NCBI GenBank assembly: GCA_040954595.2
Contig: CM082584.2
Location: forward strand, 4,526,001 to 4,590,000
Reading direction: 5' to 3'
Source: Balanoglossus misakiensis
Lineage: Eukaryota; Hemichordata
Length of the DNA stretch: 64,000 nucleotides
A program made the translations under genes and the position numbers. The notes under the pieces are model-generated. The model searched no databases and was not told the DNA's origin. It was given only the letters and a program-made list of their open reading frames with translations. Of this stretch, positions 26,051-39,449 are shown piece by piece; within the stretch, counting starts at the first letter, position 1, and every line of letters begins with the position of its first letter.

Positions 26051-26451
26051 AGTATAGCCATAGTCTGGTTCCCTGCCCCAATCCCACCGCTGGCTGCGCT
26101 ACGCTAAAGGGAAAGGGGTCAGGTACGGCCCGATTTCATACCCAGAAACCTGGGAAGACCACGTGATCATAAACAAGATGGATGCCTCCAATGTCCGTAC
26201 GCCAGTCAAGATTCATCCAGGCAGTTTATTTTGTTTTGTTTGTTGTAAAGTTGGAAATCGAATGATAAACATTCATGGAGGTGAAGGAGAGAACGGGAAA
26301 TGAGTATCTTACAACAACTTATCAATTTAACAATTTAATGTTCGTATGTATTGACCAATGAGAGCCAAGTTTACAATAGGCCGTACCTGACCCCTTTCCC
26401 TTTAGCATAGCGCAGCCATCGGTGGGATTGGGGCCAGACTAGTATAGCCAT
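26051..26451. repeat. Foldback element with 11-bp flanking direct repeat (family J)
   Basis: Element 26062-26440 has ends AGTCTGG and CCAGACT, with ~75-bp arms (AAAGGGAAAGGGGTCAGGTA and its complement). The exact direct repeat AGTATAGCCAT lies outside both ends (26051-26061 and 26441-26451), a clear target duplication. There is no ORF of note inside. Confidence 0.8.
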
Positions 26452-27901
26452 CCCTCCAAAGAATGGTTTGTATAACAGGTGTGTAACCGTTTCACCATCT
26501 GATAACAGTGGAACAGGTTGTACTGGTATGTGGCAAAATAGAGTCTCATGGAATTTAGAGCAAAAATTAAGCATCAGGCATTTTCATTTCTAGGACAGGA
26601 TCAGCTGGAGATTTTCTGTTTTACTGGAAGTTAAGGTCAAACTCCTTCCCGAAGTAAAGCTGCATTGGTATCATCATCTGTGAAGTACATTGTATCTCAC
26701 CTTCACGAGGTTCCAAACCACGTCATGCAGCCATCTTAGGTCTTTTATCCAATAGACTCTTGCCACATAGGAACTTGATGTTGAAAACGTAGAGTCCACC
26801 CAAATAAAGGATTTATCTTGTCCACTGATTAGAAATTTTATTTTGTCACATACATGACCTCGTCATCATCAACTTATCAAATTAAAAGCCTTTGCTGTTG
26901 ATAACTCAGTTATAGTCAAGTTCTGGTCTGTGTAAGATGGAAGTCTGCATGTACATGTGTACGTTAGTTCCAACTGGAATTCCTACTTTGATGGATAGTA
27001 CACCCTTGCACTCCTGCAAAAATGTTGTCAATGGGAAAACTCATAACAGAAGACCACAATATTCAGTATCGTTTTCTGATGAAATGTTTTGTACATCTCA
27101 TACAAATTTTAATACAGTGAATAGAACCACTTTTGTATGTGAAAACTTTATTGATTACATCATAAAGTTTGTCTTGGTGGTGAACAGTCTGATTTAACTC
27201 AGATGTAGAGTTAGGTGCCATCTTTACTTTTGCTGATTCTTGGCTGTTCTGTTCACCGATGTTTAAGCCTCTCTACATCTGAACAGAGAATGAGTGCAAA
27301 TGGACCCAGAGTAGCCCACAAAGCCTAACACAACCAATTCTACAGCCGGGACGATGACTTACAAGTTTATCATCAAAGATGTGAACCCAGCAGAAAAGCT
27401 GAGTGTTTGGACTTACACATGGCATAGGCAGTTTATAGGGAATCTACAATTAAAACAAGCAAGCACGAAAATGATTGTTGCTTTAGTCACTTGAAAGCAA
27501 GAGTTTTATTACATTGAAAAACAGGTATTCTTTTTTTGCATTGGCTTGTCATGTTCCGTATGACAAAATGACAGGAAATCAAAGTTAAAAAAAAAATTGA
27601 TTAAAACCATTTTCACCCAAACTGACGATTATTCCCTGTGATTTATACATCGACATAAAAAGTTGTAGTACAATATGTAGAAAATCATGTGTGAAATTTG
27701 AGTTGAATCGACCAGCGTTATTTCCTTTTGAAGTTTTCTAAAATGTACCAATAAACAAAGAACAGGAAATTTGCATAACATAGAAACAATAACAAGTTCA
27801 CATTGACCTATCATGATTATTTAAAAAGAGGTTTCTGCACTTGATAATAATACTTATACCCTTGTTTACTCATAGGATTACATTCCCATTTCCCCTGCCA
27901 A

Positions 27902-28092
27902 GTTCTAATACTGCCCTCATAAGGCGGGGCTATCTGCCAGTGATGTCATAGGCGTCTATACTTCAGTTTTTATTTCCAAGCTGTTTGGAATCACTCTCTG
28001 TTTGATAGCATCTACTTGGAAATTTAGACTGAAGTATAAATGCCTATGACATCACAGGCGGATAGCCCCACCTTATGAGGGCAGTATTAGAG
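27902..28092. repeat. Foldback element (family K)
   Basis: Long arms with ACTGCCCTCATAAGG..GGGGCTATC and TGATGTCATAGGC mirrored on the right as GCCTATGACATCA and GATAGCCCCACCTTATGAGG. No coding content. Confidence 0.75.
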
Positions 28093-29385
28093 AAAGATCT
28101 ATTAATATTGTAAGTATTATTATCATGCGATGCGAAATTAGTTTATGAATAGAAACTTCAATTCTGATAGTTGGTCACCTTTTATCAACAAGACAGGTTT
28201 CCTTTATACTGAGTGTAAATATGAGACAACCCATCTTATCTAAAAGTGTAAAATTTGGCAAAAATCACCAAAGTACATTATGATTCCCTTAATTAGTCAC
28301 ATGATTAGATTACATATATACTGTACATGTACATGTATCTCTTCTTGTCTGTAGTCCATATATAGTCTCTGTGCTATCTGGTGACAGTGCCAACCATTTT
28401 ACTGTCTGTGCGTATAATTTTTTCCTTTGATAAATACTATGTTCATCCTATTTTGTGACTGACTGTTTCTGGCACATGAGCTGGTTTCTAACTGCTATAC
28501 ATGATTTCTTTCAAGTTTCTCTGCAGTCATATGTTGAAAGTACAGTGTGCAGCTATGCACAGCTGCTATGAGAGCTGCCAGGTGGCAAAAACACCAACCT
28601 ACATTCTGCCTTGTTTTCATTCTAATGGTTACTTTTAGTAAATTTCCATGAAACCGTCACCTTTTCACCTGCCCACACAGGAAAATAAAAATTGCCACTG
28701 CAAAAAGCCCAGAATTAACCCTGTGTGCCAACTGAGCACATGGCTCTTACAGGGGCTACTGAAAAAGGTCTGTGTCCAGTCTTCTGAAGACAAGACTGTG
28801 TAAAGTGTTCAGTACACAGTACTGTGGCAATGGCTGAATATTTTTTAGTACACACACACAAATATTTCTATTTACACTTCCATCAGACAATTTGCACTTA
28901 TTCTTTACAAAAAACACACCTTCACTCTTGCAAATATTCAGACCTAAAACTAAGAACTACAGTGTGCTTCACACATCCAGTCCTGTGTTTATAGCACTGG
29001 TCATATAGTACTTCGCTGTACACATGCAGTCCTGTACTTCTATCCGGCCAGACTCGGGCCTCTCCATACAACTTTGAAATGAATACAACTTTCAGACCCT
29101 ATGGCAAGGGCTATTTCTCAGAGCCCTTTTCCAGATGTGTCCTGAAATCTTCTTGTGGTTTTCTAGTTGTGTACAGAACTTGAGACGTGTGAAGTTTTGA
29201 CAGGAACACTATTCAGTCAACTGATGAGGGCTTATCTGTAATAAAAACACTGGCGCCTGAAGAAATCCACAGATGTCAAGACAGATGGCAGACGGCATGA
29301 CCTCTGACCTCCAGATGGCATGACCTCTGAACTCGTCGGCCACTAGAACATATTTTGCATAATATCATTAAGGATGACCTCGCTG

Positions 29386-32300
29386 CTAAAGATCCGGAAA
29401 TCGATTCGGATCCTCTTTGTAATTCCTTGGAACAGAGAAGAGTCGCGATGAAATCTCGATGTTATTCTGAAACTCCTGGAATGTTATCTTTGCTGAGATA
29501 GTTGGTAATACTGGTATATCTGTAACAAATCAAAGTAAAGACTTGAGTGGACACAGCGGGCAAGCCTCAATAGTAAACATATACAGCTGTCTAGCAACAT
29601 ATCTTACATTTGATCCACTTCAGTGCAATACGTTTTAATGTACCGGTATATGCAAAGCAATATAATTTACTCAATATATATAACATACTGTAAAACACTT
29701 TTTCGCAAGTTACAATTTTTCGCAATATCGAGAGAGGCCAGTTTCGCGAGTATTAATTTTCGCCTTCTCTTATTTCATTCACTGCATCGTTATCTTAAAA
29801 AAATATTTTCGCGAATTTTTATTTTCACGCTATTTTGGCTCTCGCGTATTTCACGAAAATTTATTGCTCGCGAAAATAAAGTGTTTTACAGTAGTGACAA
29901 TACAGCAATCAGTATGTTATTTTTGTGAAGTACGTTATTGTCACCCAAAAATTTGCAAGTAAATTCTGGTCCCTTTCTGACTAATATCAACCAAGGACCA
30001 AGTTCTTTTGAAGAAAATAAAAGTGCTGACTTACCAATTTTGACAGGAAAGCCAGCAGGTAGTTTCATTTGCACAAATTCTCGTAATTTATTGAAATGCT
30101 TAAATGGAGTGATAACTTCTAGAACATTTAGGAGTTCTTCTACAGTCAACGGAAATTCTTCACTCTGCAAAAAATAAAATTGCATCAAATAGTGAGAAAG
30201 AGTCATCTTTTCATGATGATTGGATAAAACTTTATTAGTGAAGCATTAAGTTAGCCACGGGTGATTAACGCCATCATATCACATGATCATTGTGTTTGCT
30301 TATCTTTGTAGTTAAGAGACATGCACAGTAAATGATATTTCTGTTCCTACAGTTGGGCCCATTTTAGATTCATCATGGTGGGCACACCTCTTAGAAATCA
30401 ATTGGATTGAGGAACAGTGAGTTGGACATACAGACAGACAGACAATCACTCATACGGCAAAGACACTGGGCCCCCTTATGCCCCTATATGGCACTTTGTG
30501 GCCAATATAAGTAATGTTTATTTACAAAATCTGTTAAAGTCACTATTTGCCTGTAGTGTAGACTTGCACATCTGCCCAATGAGTTTGAGGACAAATGCAT
30601 TTAATACCTTACCATTGCCACTGTTGCTTTCACTCCTTTCCTGCTTTCTTTACATAACAAATCTCTTCCAATAGTTGGTGGCCTTTAAATAGAAAAAGGT
30701 ATGACATGCACATACGCATTACAGTAAACTTTAGTGTGAATTTGAATGAAATCAGGTTAAACATGATTGAATAATGCTATAAACATAAAAATCATAACAA
30801 ATTTCAGGTAGACATGTTAGATCATATCACAATATGAATTAATATACATGTACATCATGTAGTACGTCCTTGCACAAATTTAGCATGAAATCAGTTCAGG
30901 CATGTCTATCAAAATTTCCAGACAGAAAAAAATAATCGCATCAAGGACACTCTGCTCCCATCTCATCACAATTGGAATATTCAAGTTTGACAAACAGTAG
31001 CCATTATACTCATTTTCAACACAAATCCCCAATGGCATATTTAGCACTAACATAATGTGCATAATTTTTGTGATACATACTAAAAAAAACCTGGTGACGA
31101 ATATTCCTAGGACTCTGACAACAAAAGTACAAAGCAACTGAATAAGAAATTTCTGAAAGCTAGATTGACTAAAATATGACAAAAATTGCCCAATTGAGAA
31201 CAACATTGTTACTTTGCCATAACTTTTACACAATCATTTTATTATACAAGAACAAACGCCACCCCTACAAACCAAACTTTATTTAACTCAGACAAGCTAT
31301 TCTTGAGAAATCTAATTTTGACCAAACATGGCAACATTTATCCCAAAATACAATATGGATATTTTCACCACACTGGAGGATGTCTCCACAACCCTGCAAA
31401 ACTAACTGCAAGACAGCATGATCATCTGGGAAAATTATTTTGATGAATATTTACCTCTTTGGTGGTGCACTTATGTATTCTTGCCAAGTGACTTTGCGTG
31501 GTGATGGTGGTGGCAGTGACAGTCTACGTTGAGGCTGGAAATAAAGTGACATTTTAAAACACTTGTACATGTACAATTCAAACAAATAGGATTGTTTGTT
31601 AAAGAGAGAATCACATTTTTCATAAAAACTATTCTTTAATATGACAAGCAGCATCTACGCAATTCTTTTTCATTTTTAGTTTTTGGTCCTATGAGTGACT
31701 GAGAACTACCAAACTGTTTTCACAAGATTTTACTTCAGCTTTACACAGCTACATAGAATTCCAATGTACAAGTATATTTTTCTTATGCATATTGAAATGA
31801 TTATTATCTTAGATAATTAGTCTTTGAGCATCTTTTTTCCAAAAGAAATATTGTACACAAAAATATACATACCTCTAAATTTCCTTCAACAACGGAGCCT
31901 TTACTGATACTGTCAATAACTGCTTTGTTTTTCTGTACGTCTTCATCCGACAAGTGTTCTCTCCTGAAATCAAGAATTGTCAGAATTTCAATTCACCTAT
32001 AGTGGTTGAAACTATCGCTGAAATATCGCCAAATTCCAAATGGAATTCAGGCAGGAATGTTCTGAATATATTTTTATTAAAACTGTGAATTATTCTTATA
32101 TGGACAGGCCCAGAGAGTAATACTTAACATGAACATTTCAAATGCCTTGTAGTACATTCAAACAGCTGTCAGATCAATATATTTAGCAAACTTCATCAAA
32201 TTTGGAGTGGTATATTCAGAATTATATTAATAATCACAAAAGTTCATTTAATATACAAATATGGTGCAATAATTAAATGTAATTGACCATAAAGATAACT

Positions 32301-35300
32301 TCATTAAAATGGACACCATGCCCACAAAAAACGAAAAAGTTCTTGCTGTCTATAACCAATTTCATTTTGTTCTTGCGCATACTCAGACATAAACACCCTC
32401 CACTGTGATCAATAGGGATTAAAAAGACATTATCTCAATAAACCAACTAGCACTCCCAACTTACTAACATTTCATATTAAGGAAAGATGTACAACTTCAG
32501 ATGAAGAGTTGACTTATTTTGATGTTTATGTTCATAAAACAATCTGATTATATGACAGAACAGGCAGACTGAGTGTCCCATACACACAATCTACAATAAA
32601 GAATGAGCAATTTTTTCTGACACAGGTCAAAAGATTGTTCATTACCTTTTCCTGGATTCAATGATCATACCGTGAACAACATAGAAATCAGCGTTGAAAG
32701 AACCAACCATTTCTGTGCGATCTTCACGAAATAACCATCCACTCTGCGATCTCATGAATGATATTGTTTTGGTTGACATAGTTGCTGTCACAATATCACT
32801 ACTCATTAAAATATCCACCTCATCCTCGATTTCACTTTCTGAATCCTGAAACAAAAATATACCATAATATAGCCGTGAAAACCAAATGGGAAATGTTAGC
32901 ATACACTCTAAACCACTCTGGATAGAAACTTTATTTTAATTCTTACTGTCAAACCTTCATTTAAATCATTGAGCACCACTCACCATTCTCAATCGGTGTC
33001 ACCAAAGGAAGATTTTGTCATATATGTTTTCTGGGAGGTTGGTTAGCCAATAGAAGATGAACTGAATTTTGATTTTAATATAGGCTTCAAAATAGTGCAT
33101 TCTGGGATGAATGTAATGAATTTAAAAGAAATCTACATGTATACTTACATCAGGTCGTATTCTTTGATAGAGTTTCAGTTCATTATCTAAGACAACTAAC
33201 GACTTTTCGTGCTTGGCTTCACCATTAAATATAAAAGTCAAATCACCACGTTGCCACTTCATATCATTGAAGTCTACAAGTGTGGAATCTACCCGCAAAC
33301 AGCAACCTTTCTTGTGAACTCGGCAAATGTCAGACGGCAACATACGGGAAACTAAAGGAACTGAAAAACAAACGAGACAAAGTTAATTTCCAATGCCAAG
33401 AACTCAGCCCTTCACACAGAGAGTTAAAGGGACAAAGTCTCTCTCTCGCTGCCCCTTTTCCATTAATCATGTTTGATACAAGACACCGTTTATGTTAATG
33501 TAAATGATGATATATAGTGAATCAACGTTCGACCACACACAACTTCCATCCCGTTTGTAGGATATGAGAGTAAAAATCTCGCCAAAATGAATAAACGGTA
33601 AACACCGATTATTCATTTTGGCGAGTTTTTCACTCTCGTGTCTACAAGCGGGATGAAAGTTTTGTGAGGTCAAACGTTGATTCACTATATATCCACATGT
33701 AGAATAACATAAACGGTGTCTTGTATCAATCATAATTAATAGAAACAGGGCAGCCAGAGAGAGACGTAGCCCCTTTACTGTCTGCACATCAATCTAAAAG
33801 ACAATTCAATCAAATGTTATATTTCTTGCACTGCATGACATTTCATCATTATGCAGATTATATATTAATGCAAATTACTGAAAATTGGCTCCAGATACAT
33901 GTAGATGTTTTTATCATGTTTTGGGAGGAAGGAATTTTATTAAATGTTCCTAGTCAGTGATGTCAGGCAAAATGCCCCAGGAACTTCGTCCACTGCCAGA
34001 ACTTTGGGTAACTTTCACATGTACAAAATGATATTAATATGTGTATATTTTTTTTAAATATACAATGCGAAAAGAAATGATTTGTTAAAATTTCATTTTG
34101 ATTTACAGACAGTAATGGATATGCTAACATTCAATATTGCAAATGACTATTTCGGCTGATGAGTTATTTGTAACTGCCCCAGGGTGAATGAAAAGAACAC
34201 TAACGCATCCAGGCTATTGCACATCCTCCCATGGAAACAGAAACTTCCCCAAATATTCAAGCACTTCATTTTGTTCCATTCTGAATGCTGCTTTTGTTCT
34301 CCGTTTTGCTTGTCATATTTAACCTTTGACCCTTTAATTACATTGGCACGTAGACAGCTTTTATCGTGAAGAGTTTCATTTACACTGAAACCTGTAAAGT
34401 AGATATCAGCTGCATGTGTTCCAATGTTTGTTTTGTTTGCACAGAAGGCAAGATGTCTGCATATACCCGAAGAACTTACCCCAGCTCTGAAAATCCCATT
34501 TCAATTCCAAATAAAAATCACCCAAATCCTTGAGTGCTTGGATTAATTGTGGTCGTTTGTCTTCTAAAGAGTCTCTTGATTGTTGTTTCAATTTCCTTAG
34601 TACTGATGTAACTAATAATAGACAAAATGTATATGCATAAACCAACATGACAGAAAACCCCATTTGTACGTTTGAATTATCAAGCCACACCACTTCTGGA
34701 ACATACCACATTGTTAATCAAATAATGTGAGCCTCTGATAAATGAAATATTATATTATACCAGTATATTGATGGTGTAAATCACGCTATTTGATTGGTCG
34801 AGACATGACACGTGACCGTGATATATTAGCCATATACCACAGTCATATATCATAGTCAAAGAAAATGCCTTTTAAAAATGTTTTATGCAAAGTTTCAATA
34901 TACTGGCATAATATAATAGCAATAAAACACCCCCAGCCATGGTATACCACTCGATTTTGACCAGTTCAACTCCATATACACGAGCGATAGCGAGTGCGTA
35001 TATGTCGTGAACTGGTCAAAATCTCGTGGTATACCATGGCTGGGGGTGTTTTATTGCTTAAATAGCAACTAAATGTTGTATGTCATACACTAAAACACCA
35101 AATTCAGGTTCATATCAGTGTTTTTCTTAAGGTTGGGGAGCATTGGCCAGTAACACTTAATTCTGCTACCCATAAATATGACTGCGTTCATATACCAAGG
35201 GAAACCCCGGTAAAATGACTTGGAAACCCCGGTAACATTTACCTGGGTACTGCCCTTAACAAAAACACTGAATATGATCAACTTTCCCCTAATAATATAA

Positions 35301-37777
35301 ATGTGTAGTAGTATAGGGGAGGTTTGTCTAAACAGCCATCTTGGAATCACGGTGGGTTGTGGGATAGCTGAAGGCTATAGTGGAGGGGCACTTGCGTAGC
35401 AACGTGTTCAGCACAAGTGGCGTCTTCCTCGAGTGCCCCTCCAGTTCTATCCCACAACCCACCTTGTTTCCAAGATGGCGGTTAAGACTAACCTCCCTTA
35501 AAGGAACAAAGTCTCTCCCTCACTGCCCTTTTTCCATTAATTACGTTTTGATACAAGACGCCGTTAATGTTATTCTACATGTGGATATATAGTGAATCAA
35601 CATTCGACCACACACAACTTCTATCCCGTTTGTAGGATATGAGAGTAAAAATCTCTCCAAAAAGAATAAATGGTAAACACCGATTATTCATTTTGGCGAG
35701 TTTTTCACTCTTGTGTCTACAAGTGGGATGGAAGGTGTGTGTGATTGAACGTTGATTCACTATATATCTACATGTGGAATTGCATAAATGGTGTCTTGTA
35801 TCAAACATAAATTATGGGAAAGAGGGCAGCGAGAGAGAGAGTTTGTCCCTTTAATACATGTAGGTAATTATATGATACCAGCCCCCTTTTGAGAGTACTT
35901 ACTAGTTTGTCTATCTCCACGACTGATGGCTTCAGCTAATGGAGTCCATCCCTGAGAATTCTTGACTTTAACCGGTGCGCCGTGTGCCAACAGAAGATGT
36001 ACACATTCTAAAGACAGAAGGAATGACAGGCAGCTAATTAAATCAGGCCCAGTGACAAATATTCTCATAGGATATGTGGTTATTTCAGGTCAATAAATGT
36101 TTGCACTTCTATTACAACTTACACAAAATGGGTATCGTCTGGCAGCCATTTTGGATAGCTTTACGGAACAAGTTGACATGCATATGGAATATTATTATAC
36201 ATTCTACTATCCTAAACAACAGAAATAAGCATGCACTAAAATCACATTACAGAATGCCCGTTCCATAAAACATTATAGAAAATATCAAGACACCGCATTC
36301 TCACACTCCTGGCCGCTGTGAGTGTTGGATCAAATCGATCTCACATTCTGTATAAATGTGCATACAGACCACTGTTATGTGGCACAAGCTCTGGTTGGAT
36401 AATGATATTCTGTACCCCCAACAATGCACAAATATTATCCACTCCTTCACCCCTTCAGAAGTGCTCGAACACAATGATGAACATAATTCGCCTCCTTGTA
36501 TAAGGTGGTACAACAAATACATGTATATCAAGGATGGAATATCTGAAGGTTTTAATTAAAGCCTCACCTTTATGTCCTAGCATTACCGCTAAATGTAGAG
36601 GTGTATTTCCTGGAAAACAAATAATAATATAGTATGTCACAAGAGTAATGCAGTAAAATTATGAATACTATTGCTGATTATACACATACAACGTATTAAG
36701 GGGCCACATCAAAAGCAGGATGTCCAATAAAAAAACTTCATTCCTTAACCCTAACGCTGCCAAGTCAGTTAAAACTGGTTTGATTTCCAGGGTGCCTAGA
36801 ATCCTGGCTCCCAGGCCTGTTAGAGTGCATGTTAATCAGTAGGGCCTATACAAGACCCTCAGACCAATACAGTGCAAACCAGTGCGATTTGGTGCATTTT
36901 ACAGGGGGCTCAGACTGCCAAGTGTGTCTAAGTACGTATGAGAGCCATGTCAAGACAGTCAAAATACGTTTTAGAAGAAAAAGTGGCAAATACGTTTTTT
37001 AAAGGACTTGATACTCTACTAAAAGGTATGACACCCAGTAGCATTAGGGTTAAAGGGTAACGCCCCCCCCCCCCCCCTTGATGAATTGCTAGGGTGTGCC
37101 AACATCTTTATCAGGGGGTAAATCACCCATCCAAAAGTCTAGATGGAACACTGTGAATGAATGATCCATACACTTCATACAATGTAGAAAATATATGTGC
37201 ATGGTAAACATGACAATCATCTCAATTTTTGTTCACTATTAACGTACCAATTAATGGCCTCATATGAATACAATGTCTCAATATACTGGTACTATAGTAT
37301 ATGGTACCAGTACAACTAAAACTGCCGCAAGGCGTGAAAGTAAAACAGACAATATGTGCATATGTTGACAGTACATATGCACATACCGGTACAGTATCCA
37401 CATACATACCGGGTACATGTATACACAAGGGATGCTGTTTAATCACATATGCTCCTGTCCCCATAGCCATGACAAACAGATGTTAAAATATAATAAAGCC
37501 CTCCAAAATCCAGCAACATGCATGAGTTTATCATACCAGTATCTATCTTGTTATTTGTTCAGAGTTGTACATTATAACATTTCTATGTAGTCGTGTACCC
37601 TTACTGACTCTCTGTATAGAATGGCCAATTATCAAATGTCAACATCCAAACAAAGATGTTATAGAATTGAGAACATAAGCCTAGCCTGCAGAGAGCACAA
37701 TGTTTCAATTGATTTTTATCATATGCGTACATGTATGTTGACATGGTATCCACACAGATGTAGTTATGTTGACACTG

Positions 37778-37844
<67 letters not shown>

Positions 37845-38622
37845 ATACAATGGCGAAGACTTTGTTTTGAAGTAAACTAACCACATATGACTTCAGCATA
37901 GTGAGTCGATTTCCAGGTGAAATCCTGTCCTTGGAGTTTGACAATGTCAAATGTGTCTACATCAATCAAAACACCCACAGAAATATATTTGAATGTAACT
38001 ATAGTTCAGAACATCTTGGAGCTCCAGTTCTTTTCTATTGATCAATCCATCAACAGACATTTTATACGGTATATCATACATTGACTTCAGAAAAACGGAT
38101 TGCTAGAGTTACTACTGCTTATTGGCATTTTTAAATTAAACCAAATAAGGATTTTGGTGCTCTTTGGTGTGCAAAAGTTATCTGCACCAGGAATCGCTCA
38201 GAGAAACTTCAGTTCGAAATTGACATTGACAACTATGTCAGCTGTCACAACTGACTGTGGCCTCACGCATATCGAGGCTGGAACGCACTGTCCTTTTACT
38301 GTATTTCAGCCAGTGAATAGAAACAAGGATAACGGGCGACATTACAATTCATTGGCAAATGATGCAAATAAACTTGCCGTTTATAGAGATGTCAACACAT
38401 TCACAGTACATGTACTCAGTCGTGGCAATCACGGTAACACTGCGACATATGTTTACATACAGACAACTTGCGACGTCATCGCGGAATAAGATGTGATAAA
38501 CTGTTGATCTTACCATGGATGTCTTTTTGTGAAATGTCGTGGGTCCTGAGAAGTGAAGATACTTGCCGAAGATCGCCGTTAAAAACACACTCGTGGAGAG
38601 GAAAATCAAAGGTGTCCGCCAT
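29386..38622 (-). CDS. ANKRD13C: Ankyrin repeat domain-containing protein 13C
   Basis: Vertebrate ANKRD13C is a cytosolic, ER-associated chaperone for the biogenesis of some G-protein-coupled receptors. Eleven exons on the minus strand: 38622-38514, 36609-36568, 36007-35903, 34611-34480, 33360-33149, 32845-32646, 31963-31873, 31534-31455, 30682-30613, 30164-30035 and 29519-29386. All are GT-AG with consistent phase, giving 434 aa. Ankyrin repeats lie near residues 8-90 (LHECVFNGDLRQVSSLL, NTPLHLAVMLGHK, GWTPLAEAISRGDRQ). The conserved GPCR-chaperone domain follows (DFYLELKWDFQSW, QRGDLTFIFNG, VDILMSSD, GWLFRED, TWQEYISA, FKHFNKLREFVQMKLPAGFP), ending KEDPNRFPDL. It lacks most of the ~100-residue N-terminal extension of vertebrate proteins. 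The start MADTFDFPLHECVF is chosen because the frame upstream runs into a (CG)n tract. The final two short exons are easily missed. Confidence 0.93.
29686..29893. repeat. TA-flanked foldback, family F copy 2
   Basis: TACTGTAAAACACTTTTTCG...CGAAAATAAAGTGTTTTACAGTA, with CpG-rich arms (TCGCGAAAAT, CTCGCG). It lies just beyond exon 10 of ANKRD13C, in the intron before the last exon, and produces a spurious ORF at 29623-29928. Confidence 0.75.
33424..33778. repeat. TTAA foldback MITE, family B copy 2
   Basis: Left end TTAAAGGGACAAAGTCTCTC. The right end is slightly decayed (GTAGCCCCTTTAC). It starts about 60 bp upstream of ANKRD13C exon 5 in gene orientation. Confidence 0.85.
34755..35058. repeat. 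Composite palindrome, family G copy 1
   Basis: Two adjacent foldbacks. The first is bounded by TTATACCAGTATATTGA and TCAATATACTGGCATAA (34755-34917). The second is bounded by GCAATAAAACACCCCCAGCC and its complement, with inner arms GATTTTGACCAGTTCA. The same pair in the same order occurs at 54560-54865. Confidence 0.7.
35315..35499. repeat. Foldback element (family L) abutting a family B copy
   Basis: Arms GGTGGGTTGTGGGATAG / CTATCCCACAACCCACC, extended by AGCCATCTTGG / CCAAGATGGC and GGGGAGGTT / AACCTCCCTT. Its right edge touches the TTAA at which family B copy 3 begins, suggesting nested insertion. Confidence 0.7.
35498..35854. repeat. TTAA foldback MITE, family B copy 3
   Basis: TTAAAGGAACAAAGTCTCTC at the left and TTTGTCCCTTTAA at the right. 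It lies about 50 bp downstream of ANKRD13C exon 3 in gene orientation. Confidence 0.85.
36745..37053 (-). repeat. piggyBac-like MITE, family H copy 2
   Basis: TTAA followed by CCCTAACGCT at the left, and AGCATTAGGG followed by TTAA at the right. TTAA duplications with CCCT...AGGG ends are the classic piggyBac signature. The interior matches 9473-9760 in inverse orientation. Confidence 0.75.
37781..37843. repeat. (TG)n microsatellite
   Basis: About 31 uninterrupted TG units in an ANKRD13C intron. It yields poly-Cys-Val and poly-Thr-His ORFs on the two strands, which are artefacts. Confidence 0.98.
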
Positions 38623-38680
38623 ACTGTTTTTGACCGACCGAAGTCTATGTGACCTTTCAGTGCAAATCAGGTCACCGCTG

Positions 38681-38712
38681 CGCGGCGGCCGCGCGCGCGC
38701 GCGCACGCGCAC
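38681..38712. repeat. Alternating CG/CA tract at the ANKRD13C 5' end
   Basis: GCGGCGGCC followed by an uninterrupted run of alternating purine and pyrimidine (GCGCGC.. then CACGCGCAC), 60-90 bp upstream of the ANKRD13C ATG on the minus strand. It is the most CpG-dense spot in the area and could form Z-DNA; it probably belongs to the promoter or 5' UTR. Confidence 0.6.
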
Positions 38713-38746
38713 CTGCTGTACATATTTGTACGTGTCTACAGTCTAG

Positions 38747-38889
38747 CTACAAGTGGGATGGAAGTTGTGTGTGGTTGAATGTTGATTCACTATACATGTA
38801 TATCCACATGTACATTAATATAAACGGTGTCTTGTATCAAACATAACTAATGGAAAAGGGGCAGCGAGGGACTGAGACTGTCCCTTTAA
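38747..38889. repeat. Half of a family B foldback (copy 4)
   Basis: Only the right arm is present, from CTACAAGTGGGATGG to GTCCCTTTAA. The left arm is replaced by the CpG-rich ANKRD13C 5' flank. Confidence 0.8.
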
Positions 38890-38991
38890 AAGGCAGCGCT
38901 CAGGTTAGGGGGGGGGGGGTCGTAGGAAAGTCCATAGCTTTGTGGTGTATTTGACACATTCTTCAGTGTTCATTGATATTGATTTGAGGGA

Positions 38992-39130
38992 AGCGGTCGT
39001 CGCGCCGCGTGGATGTCCCCCTTGATGAGAATATTACCAGACCATCCCCCCCCCCCCTGCAGTCGCCACGACCTTTTTCAGTTGCTGTCATGCCCAGTCT
39101 ACGCCCGATGCCCGATGCCTACTTTGAGTG
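38992..39130. repeat. Family C remnant (copy 2)
   Basis: CGGTCGTCGCGCCGCG, GTCCCCCTTGATGAGAAT and CAGTTGCTGTCATGCC match 63480-63720 in the same orientation. The second end is missing. Confidence 0.65.
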
Positions 39131-39449
39131 GAGTGGCAAAATTAAAATTTGTCCTCCCAAACATTGACATAATTTGCTTTTGAGTTCATTAAAATGCAAC
39201 TGTGAGCACCGTATTTTACAAAATTTTCTTATGTGGGAGGGGGACACGCCCACCCCCGCCACTTTTCTTGTTTTACCAATTCTAGCAACTATTGTATTGA
39301 CTTGTCATTTTAATTTGTTCATAGATTTCTTTATTGCAACGATATACTATAATATACTTCAATTACTTTAAGAAATTTATAATTGAGGTGTGAGGAGCCT
39401 CATTCCCTTTATTGCACACAGTGTATGATAGGATCAGGACGGCGAATGT

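Larger units (their letters stand above)
22162..29385. other. Convergent intergenic region and 3' UTRs (PDE4 / ANKRD13C)
   Basis: Contains the PDE4 3' UTR of unknown length; the first AATAAA after the stop that I see is at 23364-23369. Foldbacks lie at 22204-22368, 23767-23937, 24376-24567, 26062-26440 and 27902-28092. Small ORFs here look random. The ANKRD13C 3' UTR enters from the right. Confidence 0.55.
30165..38513. other. ANKRD13C introns
   Basis: Introns larger than 300 bp contain family B copies (33424-33778, 35498-35854), a foldback adjoining one of them (35315-35499), a two-part palindrome (34755-35058), a family H element (36745-37053) and a (TG)n microsatellite (37781-37843). Otherwise AT-rich sequence with no recognised second gene. 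Confidence 0.6.

Noticed and set aside
37601-37875. ORFs with poly-Cys-Val or poly-Thr-His
   Set aside because: Translation of the (TG)n microsatellite.
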